A stretch of 52,686 nucleotides of DNA from Paludibacteraceae bacterium (GCA_017480285.1 JAFVAX010000082.1:1-52686), one strand, 5' to 3'; shown: positions 8,648 through 18,261, counted from the stretch's first letter. Notes: generated from the sequence alone by a model not told the origin. Translations and numbers: made by a program.

Positions 8648-9868
8648 TTATTCTTCTTCAGATTCAACATAAATTTCATGAATTTTCAGGAATATAACTT
8701 TCCCTTTGTCGTTTTTTATTTGTTCAAGTATAGTAAGGTTAGCAAGGTCGGTTTCCGTTGACAGGCGCAAAAGATATTTATCAATACTTGTTGATAGAAT
8801 AACGGTTTTTCTATCTTTACCCACAACTTTTACAAGACATTCATTGCCTTCAAAATACTTTGCCTTCACCTCACGACTTTTCCTTATGCGCGTTGCATCA
8901 TCAAGGTTTCTGTCGTCAGCCACTTGCGCTAATGCCTGACGCAAATCTTTTGCCTCAACATCGCCTTTGGGTTTTCTGTCTACCGAATCGTTTGACAGTT
9001 TGATTTCATAATATGGCGTTTGAGTATAACGCACGGGCTTTCCATCAACTATATCTACAAGTTCTCTTTTCGTACTGAACAGATAAGTGTTGTTTTTAAC
9101 CGTTGATAACAAATCCTCCCAATTAGAATATGATGCCTTACCGTCTTTTATGTCTTGAAACACTTCATTCAAATTCTTTTCCAAGAACATACCAAGCGAA
9201 GCACCTTTGGTTATACACCAGCCATACTGACCCTTAACGCTTGCCGTCAAAATAACACTACCGCTTTTGGAAAGGAACAGTTCCTTTATGTTTTCTTCAC
9301 CCTTTTTACGAATTATATCAGGCTCAGTTGCAAAAGCATAATTGACAGGCGGTTTGGTTGAAAGTGTAGGACTGACACTGTTGCAACAATCGCCAACTAC
9401 AAGACAGAAATGCGGATTCTTCTTCATTATCAAGTCGCGCACATTCTCAAGCGGATAGAAGTCCTCACCATTGCGAAACATCTCGCCTTGTGGCAAAGCA
9501 AAACACATCTGTGGGAAATTTGACCAATCGTTTACACCACGAGAACCATGACCTATGTAGATAAACACAACAATATCTTTATCCGTACAAGTCAAGTTGT
9601 TTAGCGTAGAAAGCAGGTTGGTCTTGTTACATTCGTATGCCTTCTTATCTATAGGTAAAGCACTATTGTATGAAGTGCCGATAGATGTTTCAATAGTTGT
9701 CAAAAAATCAAGAGAGTAATTGTCATGACTCGCTTGAGCGGCCTGACCGATAGACTCATCTTGAGTATCTGTAAAGATGATTGTATGAAAAGTCTGCGCA
9801 CGGACTGAGAATGTAAAAAAGGTCAGAAACAAGAAAGACAAACAACTGCAAATAGATATTTTTTTCAT
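8648..9868 (-). CDS. Exported caspase-like (peptidase C14/metacaspase) protease
   Basis: A 406-residue protein with signal peptide 1-24 (ending SVRAQ). The caspase-like core spans about 27-260. The first strand (FHTIIFTD) leads to VVFIYIGHGS with catalytic His107. CLVVGDCCNS follows, where Cys162 aligns with the nucleophile of the metacaspase D-x-C-x-S motif. Both catalytic residues are present, so it is likely active with Arg/Lys or Asp specificity unresolved. Residues about 290-406 form a beta-rich C-terminal part, possibly regulatory. The export signal places it in the periplasm or outside the cell, unlike cytoplasmic bacterial caspases of antiphage systems. It is the second gene of the operon. 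Confidence 0.8.
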   Translation of the reverse strand: MKKISICSCLSFLFLTFFTFSVRAQTFHTIIFTDTQDESIGQAAQASHDNYSLDFLTTIETSIGTSYNSALPIDKKAYECNKTNLLSTLNNLTCTDKDIVVFIYIGHGSRGVNDWSNFPQMCFALPQGEMFRNGEDFYPLENVRDLIMKKNPHFCLVVGDCCNSVSPTLSTKPPVNYAFATEPDIIRKKGEENIKELFLSKSGSVILTASVKGQYGWCITKGASLGMFLEKNLNEVFQDIKDGKASYSNWEDLLSTVKNNTYLFSTKRELVDIVDGKPVRYTQTPYYEIKLSNDSVDRKPKGDVEAKDLRQALAQVADDRNLDDATRIRKSREVKAKYFEGNECLVKVVGKDRKTVILSTSIDKYLLRLSTETDLANLTILEQIKNDKGKVIFLKIHEIYVESEEE

Positions 9869-9880
9869 AGTCGTAAGTAT

Positions 9881-10468
9881 TTAGAAAATGTTCAGTTCCA
9901 AGTATTTGTCGATATTCTCATTTTTCAGATATTGCTGAAAATAAAGTATTACCAACCGTTCATAGTCGTATTTGAGATATAGCGGTTTTTTGTCGTTATC
10001 AAACAAACACAACTGCCCGCCGGTAAAGGAAAAAATCACATCCACGGTTTTATCTTTTCCCTTGAACGACAAAGCCACATCCGGCATAAAGGGGGTTTTA
10101 AGTTTTATACCACTACCAAAATATGCGGAACGATCACTAAATAAGAACAATAGCGGACATAGTTGCTCTTTATTTAGTTTTCCTAAGTCTTTTACTATAT
10201 ATGCTCCGTGAAACATTGCTTTCGACGAGTCGGCTTTCAATGAGTCAACCGCCTTAGCAGATACTTCATACAACTGAACTTGTTCAGCAAAGAATAGAGT
10301 GTTGAATACAGAGTCGCCCAATATATTCTTGACAGAATCATCAAGAAGGAAAGGAAGCGAATAATCACTTAACTGAGAGGTAGTGTTTTTCTTTTTACAT
10401 GCGGCATTAACGCATGTAAGCAACATCACCATTGTCAGGACAACCGATAAGAAATAGTTTCTTTTCAT
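9881..10468 (-). CDS. Exported protein (possible lipoprotein), first gene of the caspase operon
   Basis: A 195-residue protein starting with a hydrophobic export signal that ends VNAACKKKN. The Cys could be lipidated, but the lipobox is poor (Asn at -3). The remainder is a mixed alpha/beta domain with no recognised family (KNILGDSVFNTLFFAEQVQLYE, shown only in part by its first residues KNILGDSVF). The size and position just ahead of the caspase gene (12-bp gap) would fit a pilot, inhibitor or anchor, but nothing in the sequence proves this. About 380 nt separate its ATG from the predicted promoter. Confidence 0.6.
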   Translation of the reverse strand: MKRNYFLSVVLTMVMLLTCVNAACKKKNTTSQLSDYSLPFLLDDSVKNILGDSVFNTLFFAEQVQLYEVSAKAVDSLKADSSKAMFHGAYIVKDLGKLNKEQLCPLLFLFSDRSAYFGSGIKLKTPFMPDVALSFKGKDKTVDVIFSFTGGQLCLFDNDKKPLYLKYDYERLVILYFQQYLKNENIDKYLELNIF

Positions 10469-10491
10469 AATAAAGGGTATTTAGTACATAC

Positions 10492-10845
10492 AAAAAAAGC
10501 ATAGACTTCTCACATTGTTTTTCTTTTCACAGAAGGACTTCGAACTTTCCCATCAGTCAAAAAAAACAATAAAGAAACCTACGCCGTATGCTGTACAAAT
10601 AGCACAACGAGTGCTACAGTGTATACATACCCATAGGCATTTACTGCTACTTTGCTCGTGACTGATAATTAGAAAGTGTTCGAAGTTTTCTGTGAGTCAA
10701 ACAAAGCGTCAGAAACGCTATAACATTATTTTAATCGTTATTTCTTTTAAGTAGCAGGTCTATCTACCACTGTGCGACACTTCGCTGAAATAACATCAAT
10801 CCCACCGCCCGAAATAGCCTCTTACTGACTATTCGGCATAGAATT
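10492..10845 (-). ncRNA. Candidate structured leader RNA or independent ncRNA ahead of the caspase operon
   Basis: This 506-bp gap (10469-10974) has no ORF but much base pairing. (1) A long imperfect hairpin spans 10498-10719: arms pair at 10515-10520/10699-10704, 10527-10534/10688-10695, 10537-10545/10678-10686 (9 bp perfect) and 10552-10559/10659-10666 (8 bp). The apical stem is 10600-10605/10611-10616. (2) An 8-bp stem 10737-10744/10787-10794 encloses small hairpins. (3) A hairpin lies at 10809-10836. On the minus strand the long hairpin ends directly in seven T residues (10498-10492). It may therefore be a terminated ncRNA with a 6S-like long-hairpin shape, or an attenuating leader of the operon. 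Confidence 0.5.
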
Positions 10846-10850
10846 TCGTA

Positions 10851-10881
10851 CAAATATACAACAATTTATTTATTTTACAAA
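10851..10881 (-). promoter_or_regulatory. Promoter for the caspase operon leader
   Basis: On the minus strand TTTG (10881-10878) is followed after exactly 19 bp by TATATTTG (10858-10851), a full match to the Bacteroidota consensus. It is about 380 bp upstream of the first ATG (10468), which implies a long transcribed leader. Confidence 0.75.
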
Positions 10882-10913
10882 ATTTTGCTATTATTTTTAG
10901 AAATTTTAGAACC

Positions 10914-10976
10914 CTTCGCTGTTGGAAGTTGGCATCCAAAATCCAACAGCGAAGCGATCCAACATCCAACAGCGTC
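10914..10976. repeat. Hairpin-forming copy of the CCAACAGCGAAGCG repeat
   Basis: A perfect 13-bp stem (10914-10926 with 10942-10954) is followed by a partial copy (10963-10976). It is the same element as at 2798-2863 and lies just past the stop of the DUF2520 gene, where it may slow or end transcription, although no T-run follows it. Confidence 0.7.
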
Positions 10977-11739
10977 AACGGTCCAAAATCTGTTCAGTTA
11001 GTTGATTATACAGGTTGAGCAAGTTAGGATTCGTAGAAAGCAGTTGCCGGTGTTTGTCTATAATTTGCATATCTCCCCGTCGAGCAGGGCCGGTTTGCGC
11101 TTGTTCGGGCGTGAGAGTATGTACCTTCCGTGCCGTCTCATCGATAAGTGGCAAGAGCCACTCTGCCGGCAGGTCTGCCATCTGCATCTGTTCAAAAGCC
11201 AAACGATATAGGCAATTCGTAAAATTATTGGCTATAACACCGGCAAGATGAAGGCGTATCCGTTTCTCGTCGGTACTCAAAACCACATTCGCCGACAACA
11301 GTTTTGCCAAACTAAGCAAGATTTCTTCGTTCCGTCGGTTGTTTGCCTGAACGAGTATCGGCACTTCGTCAAGTTTCACGGGCCTACTCTTTGTGAAAGT
11401 CTGAAACGGATAGAACACACCATAGTTCTCAACTTTCCCCATAAAGACTTCGCCGCTGACAGAGCCTGCCGTATGCAGGTGAAGGGCGTCTGTATGGGCA
11501 AAAACAGGTTCTACTGTCTGCAACACATGGTCAGGCAGACAGTAGAAGTAGAAGTCGGCATCTTTAACAACAGCCGAATAGTCTGATGTATATTCGCAAT
11601 TCAATTTATCGGCAAGTAACGTTGCAGACTGCTCATGAAGGCTATAGACTTGTCGTACGAAAAAGCCTTTGTCGCGAAACACGAGTGCAAGGTTTGTAGC
11701 CACATTGCCGGCACCGATAAAGACAATTTTACAATTCAC
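10975..11739 (-). CDS. DUF2520 / Rossmann-type NAD(P)-dependent oxidoreductase
   Basis: A 254-residue cytoplasmic protein. The N-terminus has the dinucleotide-binding motif IGAGNVATNLA of the ProC/F420-reductase superfamily. The C-terminal half is helical (HLAGVIANNFTNCL...; QTGPARRGD), which matches the DUF2520 family. Substrate is not established for this family. It starts 3 bp after the yidC stop, so it is translated from the same mRNA. In Bacteroidota it is commonly found near cell-envelope or Maf/KdsC-type genes; here it follows yidC. Confidence 0.8.
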   Translation of the reverse strand: MNCKIVFIGAGNVATNLALVFRDKGFFVRQVYSLHEQSATLLADKLNCEYTSDYSAVVKDADFYFYCLPDHVLQTVEPVFAHTDALHLHTAGSVSGEVFMGKVENYGVFYPFQTFTKSRPVKLDEVPILVQANNRRNEEILLSLAKLLSANVVLSTDEKRIRLHLAGVIANNFTNCLYRLAFEQMQMADLPAEWLLPLIDETARKVHTLTPEQAQTGPARRGDMQIIDKHRQLLSTNPNLLNLYNQLTEQILDR

Positions 11740-11742
11740 AAT

Positions 11743-13656
11743 TTATCTTTTCCCTTGGTTGATTCGTTCTCGCATTTGGCGTTGTTGTTCGCGCTGCATC
11801 TTCTCAAGCCTTGCCATGAATCCGGAAGGTTGTTTCTTTGCATTCTTTGCTTGCTTGCGTTTCATCTCTTCAAGCAGTTTCTCATCGTTGATTGACCAAC
11901 GGAAGATATAGGTTTGAATAATAGTGAAGGCAAGCGAGAGCAAGTAGTAATAACTCAGTCCTGCGGCATAGTCGTTGAAGATATACATAAAGAACACCGG
12001 CATAAGATACATCATCCACTTCATAAACTTCATATTCGGGTCGGTGGCTTGCGACTGCATATTGATAACGGTATATCCGAGGTTGGCGATAGTCATCAAC
12101 AGACAGAAAAGCGATATATGGTTGCCAAAAAACCACGATATGAACGGTATATTAGCAGTCCAAGTAATGATAGCATCGTAGGTAGAGAGGTCCTCAGCCC
12201 AGAAAAGCGATTGACCGCGGAGTTCAATAGCCGTCGGGAAGAACCAGAACATAGCCATCAGCACGGGGAATTGGAAAAGCATAGGCAGACAGCCTGACAG
12301 CGGACTCACGCCGGCTTTCTGATAAAGAGCCATCGTGGCCTGCTGCCTTTCTTGCATCTTCTCCGGCGGGTACTTCTCGTTGATGGCATCTATCTGTGGT
12401 TTGAGCACACGCATCTTTGCCGTCGAACGATAAGAAGTGAAAGTAAATGGCAGAATTATCAGTTTGATAACCAATGTCATAAGCAATATAACCCAGCCTA
12501 TGTGCATACCCCACGATGAGAACAAGTCAAACATCGGGATGACGAGTATGCGGTTGATCCACGCTACAATTTTCCAACCGAGTGGCACTAACTCCTGCAA
12601 GTTCCAACGCTCAGCCTTCTCTACACCTGTATTGAGCGATTTGAGCGTGTTGTAATGGTTCGGACCGAAATACCAGTGCAGATTTGTTGCTTCCGCACCT
12701 GTGGGGTCAAAACCAACGGAAGTCTTTGTACGATAGTGTTTTACATATCCCGAATTTTTATGCAGCGGTTCCGAAAAGAGTTCTGTTGAAGTGAAAGCAT
12801 CATCGGCTATAAACACCGTTGAGAAGAACTGGTCTTTGTATGCGATCCAACGCAGACGGTTGCTTACACGCTTCTCGTCTTTCTTACTTTCCGAGAGTTT
12901 TTCCACATCTTGGTCGGTAAACATATAATCAAGTGTGGCATAACGCTCTTCGAACTTCCGTCCGTTCTCCTGCTGTGGTATCCATTGTTCCCATAGTGTC
13001 TCAAGCGAACGTTGGTTAGGTGCCAACACCGTCTGCATGTTATGGGCAACGATACTCATATCCACCAAATAACTGTTCGGTCGGATGGTATATACGAAGT
13101 CCATATAGGCATCCTCAGTAGGTTGCAGACGCATCGTAAGTTGCTGACTGCTATCCGCCTGCATAACAACTTCTTGAGGTGTAAAGAAGAGGTCTTTAGT
13201 ACTCAAGATACGGTTGTTCTGCGTTATGATGGTGAAGTTGAGCGTCTGTTCGTTGTCGTCAAAGAGCGAGAGTGGCAACGAGTCGTTGTATGCCGTATAT
13301 TTCTTCAACAGCACCTCACTTACCCTACCACCTTTGTTGGAGAAACGAAGCGTCAGCAGTTCATTTTCAACTATGGTCGTTTGGGTTTCCTGTCCGGTGA
13401 AAGGTGCAAAGACCCCAAATGTCTCCTGCAAAGACTGTTGCAGTTGTTCGCTGTCGGCTGAAACAGAATCTTGCAAAACAGCCTCGGCAAGCTGCGATGC
13501 CCTTTGTGCTTCCTCAGCTGCCATACGCACGAGCTGAACGGAGTCGCGATAATGCTGACGCCGTTCCAACTCCTCTTTCGAAGGACGATTAAAAAATGAA
13601 AATCCGATAATGATAACCGCAATCAGAGAAAATCCGATGATTGTATTTTTATCCAT
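11743..13656 (-). CDS. yidC: Membrane protein insertase YidC
   Basis: A 637-residue inner-membrane insertase that works with SecYEG or alone. TM1 is at about 5-22. A large periplasmic beta-sandwich (about 60-350) follows, as in Gram-negative YidC. The conserved Oxa1 core begins near WGMHIGWVILLMTLVIKLI with the positively charged segment FTSYRSTAKMRVLKPQI (the cytoplasmic hairpin), then SPLSGCLPMLFQFPVL and later TMs. The C-terminal about 50 residues are Lys/Arg-rich and extended, a ribosome-contact tail seen in this phylum. Second to last in a four-gene leftward operon. Confidence 0.97.
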   Translation of the reverse strand: MDKNTIIGFSLIAVIIIGFSFFNRPSKEELERRQHYRDSVQLVRMAAEEAQRASQLAEAVLQDSVSADSEQLQQSLQETFGVFAPFTGQETQTTIVENELLTLRFSNKGGRVSEVLLKKYTAYNDSLPLSLFDDNEQTLNFTIITQNNRILSTKDLFFTPQEVVMQADSSQQLTMRLQPTEDAYMDFVYTIRPNSYLVDMSIVAHNMQTVLAPNQRSLETLWEQWIPQQENGRKFEERYATLDYMFTDQDVEKLSESKKDEKRVSNRLRWIAYKDQFFSTVFIADDAFTSTELFSEPLHKNSGYVKHYRTKTSVGFDPTGAEATNLHWYFGPNHYNTLKSLNTGVEKAERWNLQELVPLGWKIVAWINRILVIPMFDLFSSWGMHIGWVILLMTLVIKLIILPFTFTSYRSTAKMRVLKPQIDAINEKYPPEKMQERQQATMALYQKAGVSPLSGCLPMLFQFPVLMAMFWFFPTAIELRGQSLFWAEDLSTYDAIITWTANIPFISWFFGNHISLFCLLMTIANLGYTVINMQSQATDPNMKFMKWMMYLMPVFFMYIFNDYAAGLSYYYLLSLAFTIIQTYIFRWSINDEKLLEEMKRKQAKNAKKQPSGFMARLEKMQREQQRQMRERINQGKR

Positions 13657-13665
13657 AAAAAGTTA

Positions 13666-14943
13666 TTAAAGCATTATTTTTTCTATTTGCTGACCTACTT
13701 GCAAAATATACACACCATTAGGCAGACTTATCTGCAAATCGCCGGTTGTGCTGAAGTTGGTATAAACGGGCTTTCCCGTTATGTCAAACACCTTAACAGC
13801 CTCACCTTGCAACTCGCTCAAAACAAGTTGGTTAGCAGTTACATAGTATCTGATCTTGTTTTGCTCGGTCATGTCAACATCTGTCGGTGTGTCGGTTACG
13901 ATGCTTACATTGCCTGTTACATTCGTGAGCACAAGTCGTCCGAGAGTCTTATCATAAGACACATTGGCACCAGCCACCTGTACTTTTGAAGGGTGGTTGC
14001 CGTTCTTATCTGTCAGATATGCCACAAAGCCATGTTTGGTGGTCAGTGTGTAGTTTGGTTGCATCGTTTGGTTGGATGTAACAGGATAAGTCTTAACCTT
14101 GTCCTTGAGCATCTGTATGGCAAGTTCGGGGTAGTCAATCCAAGGGTTACGATTGCCCTGATACTGCTGTCCGCCGTCGTTGCGAACCATCTCTGTAAGC
14201 GATGGAGGGTCTTGCATGTGCCATTTCAGAAGTATCTCAGCCGACTCAAACACACCGCTTGCCGAGAGTTTGCTGTACAGTTGTGCACTGCCGTTATAAA
14301 GGCTGTTCTTATAAGAGCCTTCACTTCCATACACAACATAATCGTAGAGAATGATACGAGCGCAGTCGCCGCGATATGTACCCATGTTCGAACTCTTGTA
14401 GTACGGGTTGTCAATCTTTATGTCGTCAGGGTCGTAGGTCTTGCCGTTCTCACCATAGGCTGTATTGCCGCGATCTGAGTTTTGCGCTTTCAGTGCAGGG
14501 CGAACGGCTTGCATATCGTGTCCCATCGGTGCACCACTATCAGCACCTTTCGACTGTGGCCATACATGCTCGCGATTCCAAGTCTTACCGCTATCCCATT
14601 TGCCTTTAAACGACGAACCATCGTAGAAACCGATGATATTGGACGAATTATTCAAGTCTTTATCTACATAAATGTACGCATTTCTTAATGCATCATACGA
14701 CTTGCCTGACATCTTGCAGGTGCTGCCCATCAGTGCGTTGAGAGTTCCAAACAAGGCAGTGCCTGACTGCTTAACTAAATTAGTATAAGCGTATGTACCT
14801 GTGTAATAGGCATCTTGTTTTGCCACATAGGTAGTATAATGCGCTTTACCATCGTTGGATGCGACATGCTCTTACATATCAATTTGTGAAAAGCCTTTTA
14901 ATGCAAAGACTGATACAATAAGAATGATAAAAAGTTTTTTCAT
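13666..14943 (-). pseudogene. Secreted endonuclease I gene interrupted by an in-frame stop
   Basis: From the ATG at 14943 the frame gives a clean signal peptide (MKKLFIILIVSVFALKGFSQ), then IDM and a TAA at 14874-14872. It continues without shift as EHVASNDGKAHYTTY into a full endonuclease I domain. The catalytic region is intact: WNREHVWPQSKG and GHDMQAVRP...NSDRGN with the His-Asn type metal-binding residues. The last about 70 residues (VFDITGKPVY... LPNGVYILQVG) form a type A T9SS sorting tail. Everything but the one stop codon looks functional. A GTG at 14826 could start a leaderless protein, but secretion would be lost. A consensus sequencing error is the main alternative. Sits between the DUF2723 and yidC genes. 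Confidence 0.75.
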
Positions 14944-14955
14944 GGTTGTGTTATT

Positions 14956-17900
14956 TTATTTTCTTTTGAATGTACTGTTATAGACAGACCATATCTTTTC
15001 ATACTTCTCCATCAACTCATCCTGACCATAATCGTTAAGCTCTCGCAAGCAATAGCCCAAGATGTAGTAATGGCGGTCAAGTACTGTTTTGATATACTCA
15101 CGCTCTCTCTTGTCCATCGACAATCCCCAGCGCAGATAGTCGGCAGAAATGGCACATACCTCGTCCATCATACGGTTGCCTTTTTCTATCTCGTTCGACT
15201 GGTAATAAAGCCCTGCCATCGAAGCGGAAGTATAGTCGTATGGGATATTGTAGCCCGGCAGTTGCTCTTCGGCATAGTCGAGCACCTCAACAGCCCGCTC
15301 ATAATCTTCCTGTCTTACAAGTTCTTCGGCGAGATAAGTAAACATCATACGGTGCGTACGGCACATACGCATCAAGTTCTCGTCGATATAAATACCGCGT
15401 TTGTTCATATTGCCAAAACGGAACTTATGCATCATATTGTCGTACATCTTCTCAACATTAACTCTTGGCTCGCCGTTCTCTGACGCAACCGGAGTTATCT
15501 GATATGCCAAACCTGTCAGTTCGAAGTACTTCTGCAAACCGAGATAATAGGAATCGCCCACTGTAACAGCAAAATACATAGGTCTCTTCCACTCATTGGT
15601 CTGAATCATATCAAGCACCATCATCTCACTACGAATCAAACGCCTAACAGGTCTTATATACATTTTTTCATCTATCTCATCTTCGGCAAACCGACAAACA
15701 CTGTCTCCAATCTCAAACAAAGGCGACGATAAGGCTTTCTCTTTATCTACAGCGATATATAGTTTGCCTGTCGGCAGATAACTTTCACCTTTGTATTTAG
15801 TTGACGGACTCGGATTAAGCAGCCACTTAAAGGCTTTATGAACCGACATCTCCTCTACCTTCGTGTTTCTTACATAAGCCACTTCGTTATTGTTCGGAGC
15901 ATAGTCTTTTGCAGTCCAAGAAATAGGCAGGGCAGGCGAATTGTAGTACGGTCGTTTCATCTGACCTATATACCAGTCGGTTTGCAAATAGCTCAAATTA
16001 CATACACGGGCATCCGTACCAAAACCTTCCACCTCCTGATTGTACCAAAGCGGGAAGGTATCGTTGTCGCCGTTGGTAAAGATGATAGCCTCTTTTTCAA
16101 TACTCTTCAGGTAGTTAGCACCAAAATCTCGACACGCATAGCGGTCAGAGCGGTCATGATCGTCCCAGTTCTGCTGTGCCATAAGCGCAGGCACACCAAG
16201 ACATACCACAACGGCCAATATAGCCATACAACTCTTTATCGTCTTGTTGTTTGATATTTTAGCACAACCTTCTGCCATAGCCATGGCACCCAAACCTATC
16301 CATATACAGAAAGCATAGAACGAACCGGCGTATGCATAATCGCGCTCACGAGGTTGGAACGGGGTTTGATTGAGGTAAATGACTATCGCCAAACCAGTCA
16401 TGAAGAACAGAAGGAAAGTGATAAGGAAATTCTGATACCCCTCTTTGCGTTTGCCAAGTTGATAAGCCAAACCTATAAGACCTAACAACAAAGGCAACAT
16501 ATAATATACATTGTGTCCTTTGTTATCTTTGAGTTCTTGTGGGAGTAGCGACTGATCACCCAAACGGGCATTGTCAAGCCACGAAATACCGCTTATCCAA
16601 TTGCCTTTATACACTTCGCCATGACCTTGCAAATCATTCTGACGACCGGCGAAGTTCCACATGAAATAACGCCAATACATATAATGGCACTGATATGCAA
16701 AGAAATAACGCATGTTTTCAACAAAAGTAGGCACCATCTCCGACTTCTTCTGACCGCAGTACTCATAACTAACTCTTTTGCCCTGAACTTCGCCCCACTC
16801 TTTGTAACCGTTTATATGCTCACTGCTTGGACTATACATACGCGGGAATAGCATACAAAACTCTTTCATATACTTATATGAAATCTTGTTGCCTATCTCC
16901 ATATAATGGTCTTTTTCCTTAGGATCATTTTTTATGGCAGGCGCATACTGCATCTGACCTACTTTCTCAATAGGAATACAGTTGTTTCCCTCAATCCTCA
17001 AAGCCACAGGTGCATTATAAACCTGACCATAAAGTAGCGGGCGATCGCCATACTGCTCACGGTTGAGGTACGACTGAAGCGAGAACACATTGTCAGGCGA
17101 GTTCTGGTCCATCGGCGTATCCGCACTCGAACGGATAACTATTGCGGCATACGAACCATAACCAATAAGCATCACTGCTATCATTACCGAAACGGTATTC
17201 AGCCAGCGAGCCGGAACACGGTCCTTAAGTCCAAAAAGCAAGCCCGCAAAAGCACATATAATAACCAAACCTATAATAGCATTTGTCCAAAGGAAAGGAA
17301 GTCCCGCAAGCGTGAAAGCACACAAGAAAGAAATAGTCATACGCACTCTCGACTTCTCTGTATGTGTCTCAACAATTGCCCATATACAAGCCGAAGCGGT
17401 AAGAACTATATACACCCACAGACCCGTGTTGAACGGCAAACCGAAGACATTGACAAACAGCAATTCTGCCCAGCAAGCGAGTTGTATTGAACCCGGTATA
17501 AGTCCGTAAAGCACAAAAGCCAATATACCGACCGCACAAAGCATTGCCACGCACAACCCTAACCACGAGAAATCATACTTGCGGAAATAATATACAAGAA
17601 CAATGGCAGGTATGGTAAGCAGGTTCAAAAGATGCACACCTATCGACAAACCCATAAGATAAGCAATGAGTATCAGCCATTTATCACTACCTTCCAAATC
17701 TGCTTTCTCATCCCATTTCAGTATAAGCCAAAACACAACAGCCGTAAAAAGTGACGACGAAGCATACACCTCACCCTCAACTGCCGAGAACCAGAATGTA
17801 TCGGAGAATGTATATGCCAACGCACCTACTGCACCTGCACCAAGCACAGCAACGGCTTTCCAAACGCTATCAGGACGGAGCAACTTGACTGCAAGAGCAG

Positions 17901-18198
17901 TTATTGTCCAGAAAAGAAAAAGGATAGTAAAAGCCGAAGCCAACGCAGACAAAGCATTGACACACATTGCTACATGTGAAGCATCGCTTGCAAACAAACT
18001 TGCAAAATGCCCCATAAGCATAAAGAATGGTGCTCCGGGTGGATGACCAACATCAAGTTTATGAGCAGAAGAAATAAACTCGCCACAGTCCCAAAAACTG
18101 GCCGTAGGCTCAATAGTAAGCAAATACACAACGGCTGCAACAGCAAATACCAACCAGCCGATAAGCGTATTGTACAACTTAAAAGTCTTGAATTCCAT
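14956..18198 (-). CDS. DUF2723 family membrane glycosyltransferase
   Basis: A 1080-residue inner-membrane protein. I used the ATG at 18198 (MEFKTFKLYN); the longer open frame overlaps the promoter. The N-terminal part (about 1-420) has many TM segments. The first periplasmic loop carries SFWDCGEFISSAHKL and GHPPGAPFF, the family hallmark with the Asp/Glu expected in GT-C O-mannosyltransferase-like enzymes. More TMs follow to about 660. A large soluble C-terminal region includes GDNDTFPLWYNQ and TPR-like helices. The eukaryotic relative TMEM260 is a protein O-mannosyltransferase, so a role in protein O-glycosylation at the cell envelope is likely but inferred. First gene of its operon. Confidence 0.85.
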   Translation of the reverse strand: MEFKTFKLYNTLIGWLVFAVAAVVYLLTIEPTASFWDCGEFISSAHKLDVGHPPGAPFFMLMGHFASLFASDASHVAMCVNALSALASAFTILFLFWTITALAVKLLRPDSVWKAVAVLGAGAVGALAYTFSDTFWFSAVEGEVYASSSLFTAVVFWLILKWDEKADLEGSDKWLILIAYLMGLSIGVHLLNLLTIPAIVLVYYFRKYDFSWLGLCVAMLCAVGILAFVLYGLIPGSIQLACWAELLFVNVFGLPFNTGLWVYIVLTASACIWAIVETHTEKSRVRMTISFLCAFTLAGLPFLWTNAIIGLVIICAFAGLLFGLKDRVPARWLNTVSVMIAVMLIGYGSYAAIVIRSSADTPMDQNSPDNVFSLQSYLNREQYGDRPLLYGQVYNAPVALRIEGNNCIPIEKVGQMQYAPAIKNDPKEKDHYMEIGNKISYKYMKEFCMLFPRMYSPSSEHINGYKEWGEVQGKRVSYEYCGQKKSEMVPTFVENMRYFFAYQCHYMYWRYFMWNFAGRQNDLQGHGEVYKGNWISGISWLDNARLGDQSLLPQELKDNKGHNVYYMLPLLLGLIGLAYQLGKRKEGYQNFLITFLLFFMTGLAIVIYLNQTPFQPRERDYAYAGSFYAFCIWIGLGAMAMAEGCAKISNNKTIKSCMAILAVVVCLGVPALMAQQNWDDHDRSDRYACRDFGANYLKSIEKEAIIFTNGDNDTFPLWYNQEVEGFGTDARVCNLSYLQTDWYIGQMKRPYYNSPALPISWTAKDYAPNNNEVAYVRNTKVEEMSVHKAFKWLLNPSPSTKYKGESYLPTGKLYIAVDKEKALSSPLFEIGDSVCRFAEDEIDEKMYIRPVRRLIRSEMMVLDMIQTNEWKRPMYFAVTVGDSYYLGLQKYFELTGLAYQITPVASENGEPRVNVEKMYDNMMHKFRFGNMNKRGIYIDENLMRMCRTHRMMFTYLAEELVRQEDYERAVEVLDYAEEQLPGYNIPYDYTSASMAGLYYQSNEIEKGNRMMDEVCAISADYLRWGLSMDKREREYIKTVLDRHYYILGYCLRELNDYGQDELMEKYEKIWSVYNSTFKRK

Positions 18199-18230
18199 AT
18201 AACAATTTTTCACAAATGCGTAAAAACGCA

Positions 18231-18261
18231 CAAATATACGATTTTTTTTAATAAAAAACAA
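18231..18261 (-). promoter_or_regulatory. Promoter for the DUF2723-endonuclease-yidC-DUF2520 operon
   Basis: On the minus strand the -7 element TATATTTG lies at 18238-18231. A partial -33 (TTG) is at 18261-18259. A small hairpin (TGCGT-AAAA-ACGCA, 18217-18230) lies in the leader before the ATG at 18198. Confidence 0.6.

Noticed and set aside
10469..10974. tmRNA, RNase P RNA or tRNA in the large gap
   Set aside because: No tRNA-like T-loop end, tag-peptide frame or RNase P core motif is visible on either strand, so the stretch is reported only as an unnamed structured RNA candidate.
11914..12297. Plus-strand ORFs inside yidC
   Set aside because: These are shadows of the conserved yidC frame with no family resemblance.
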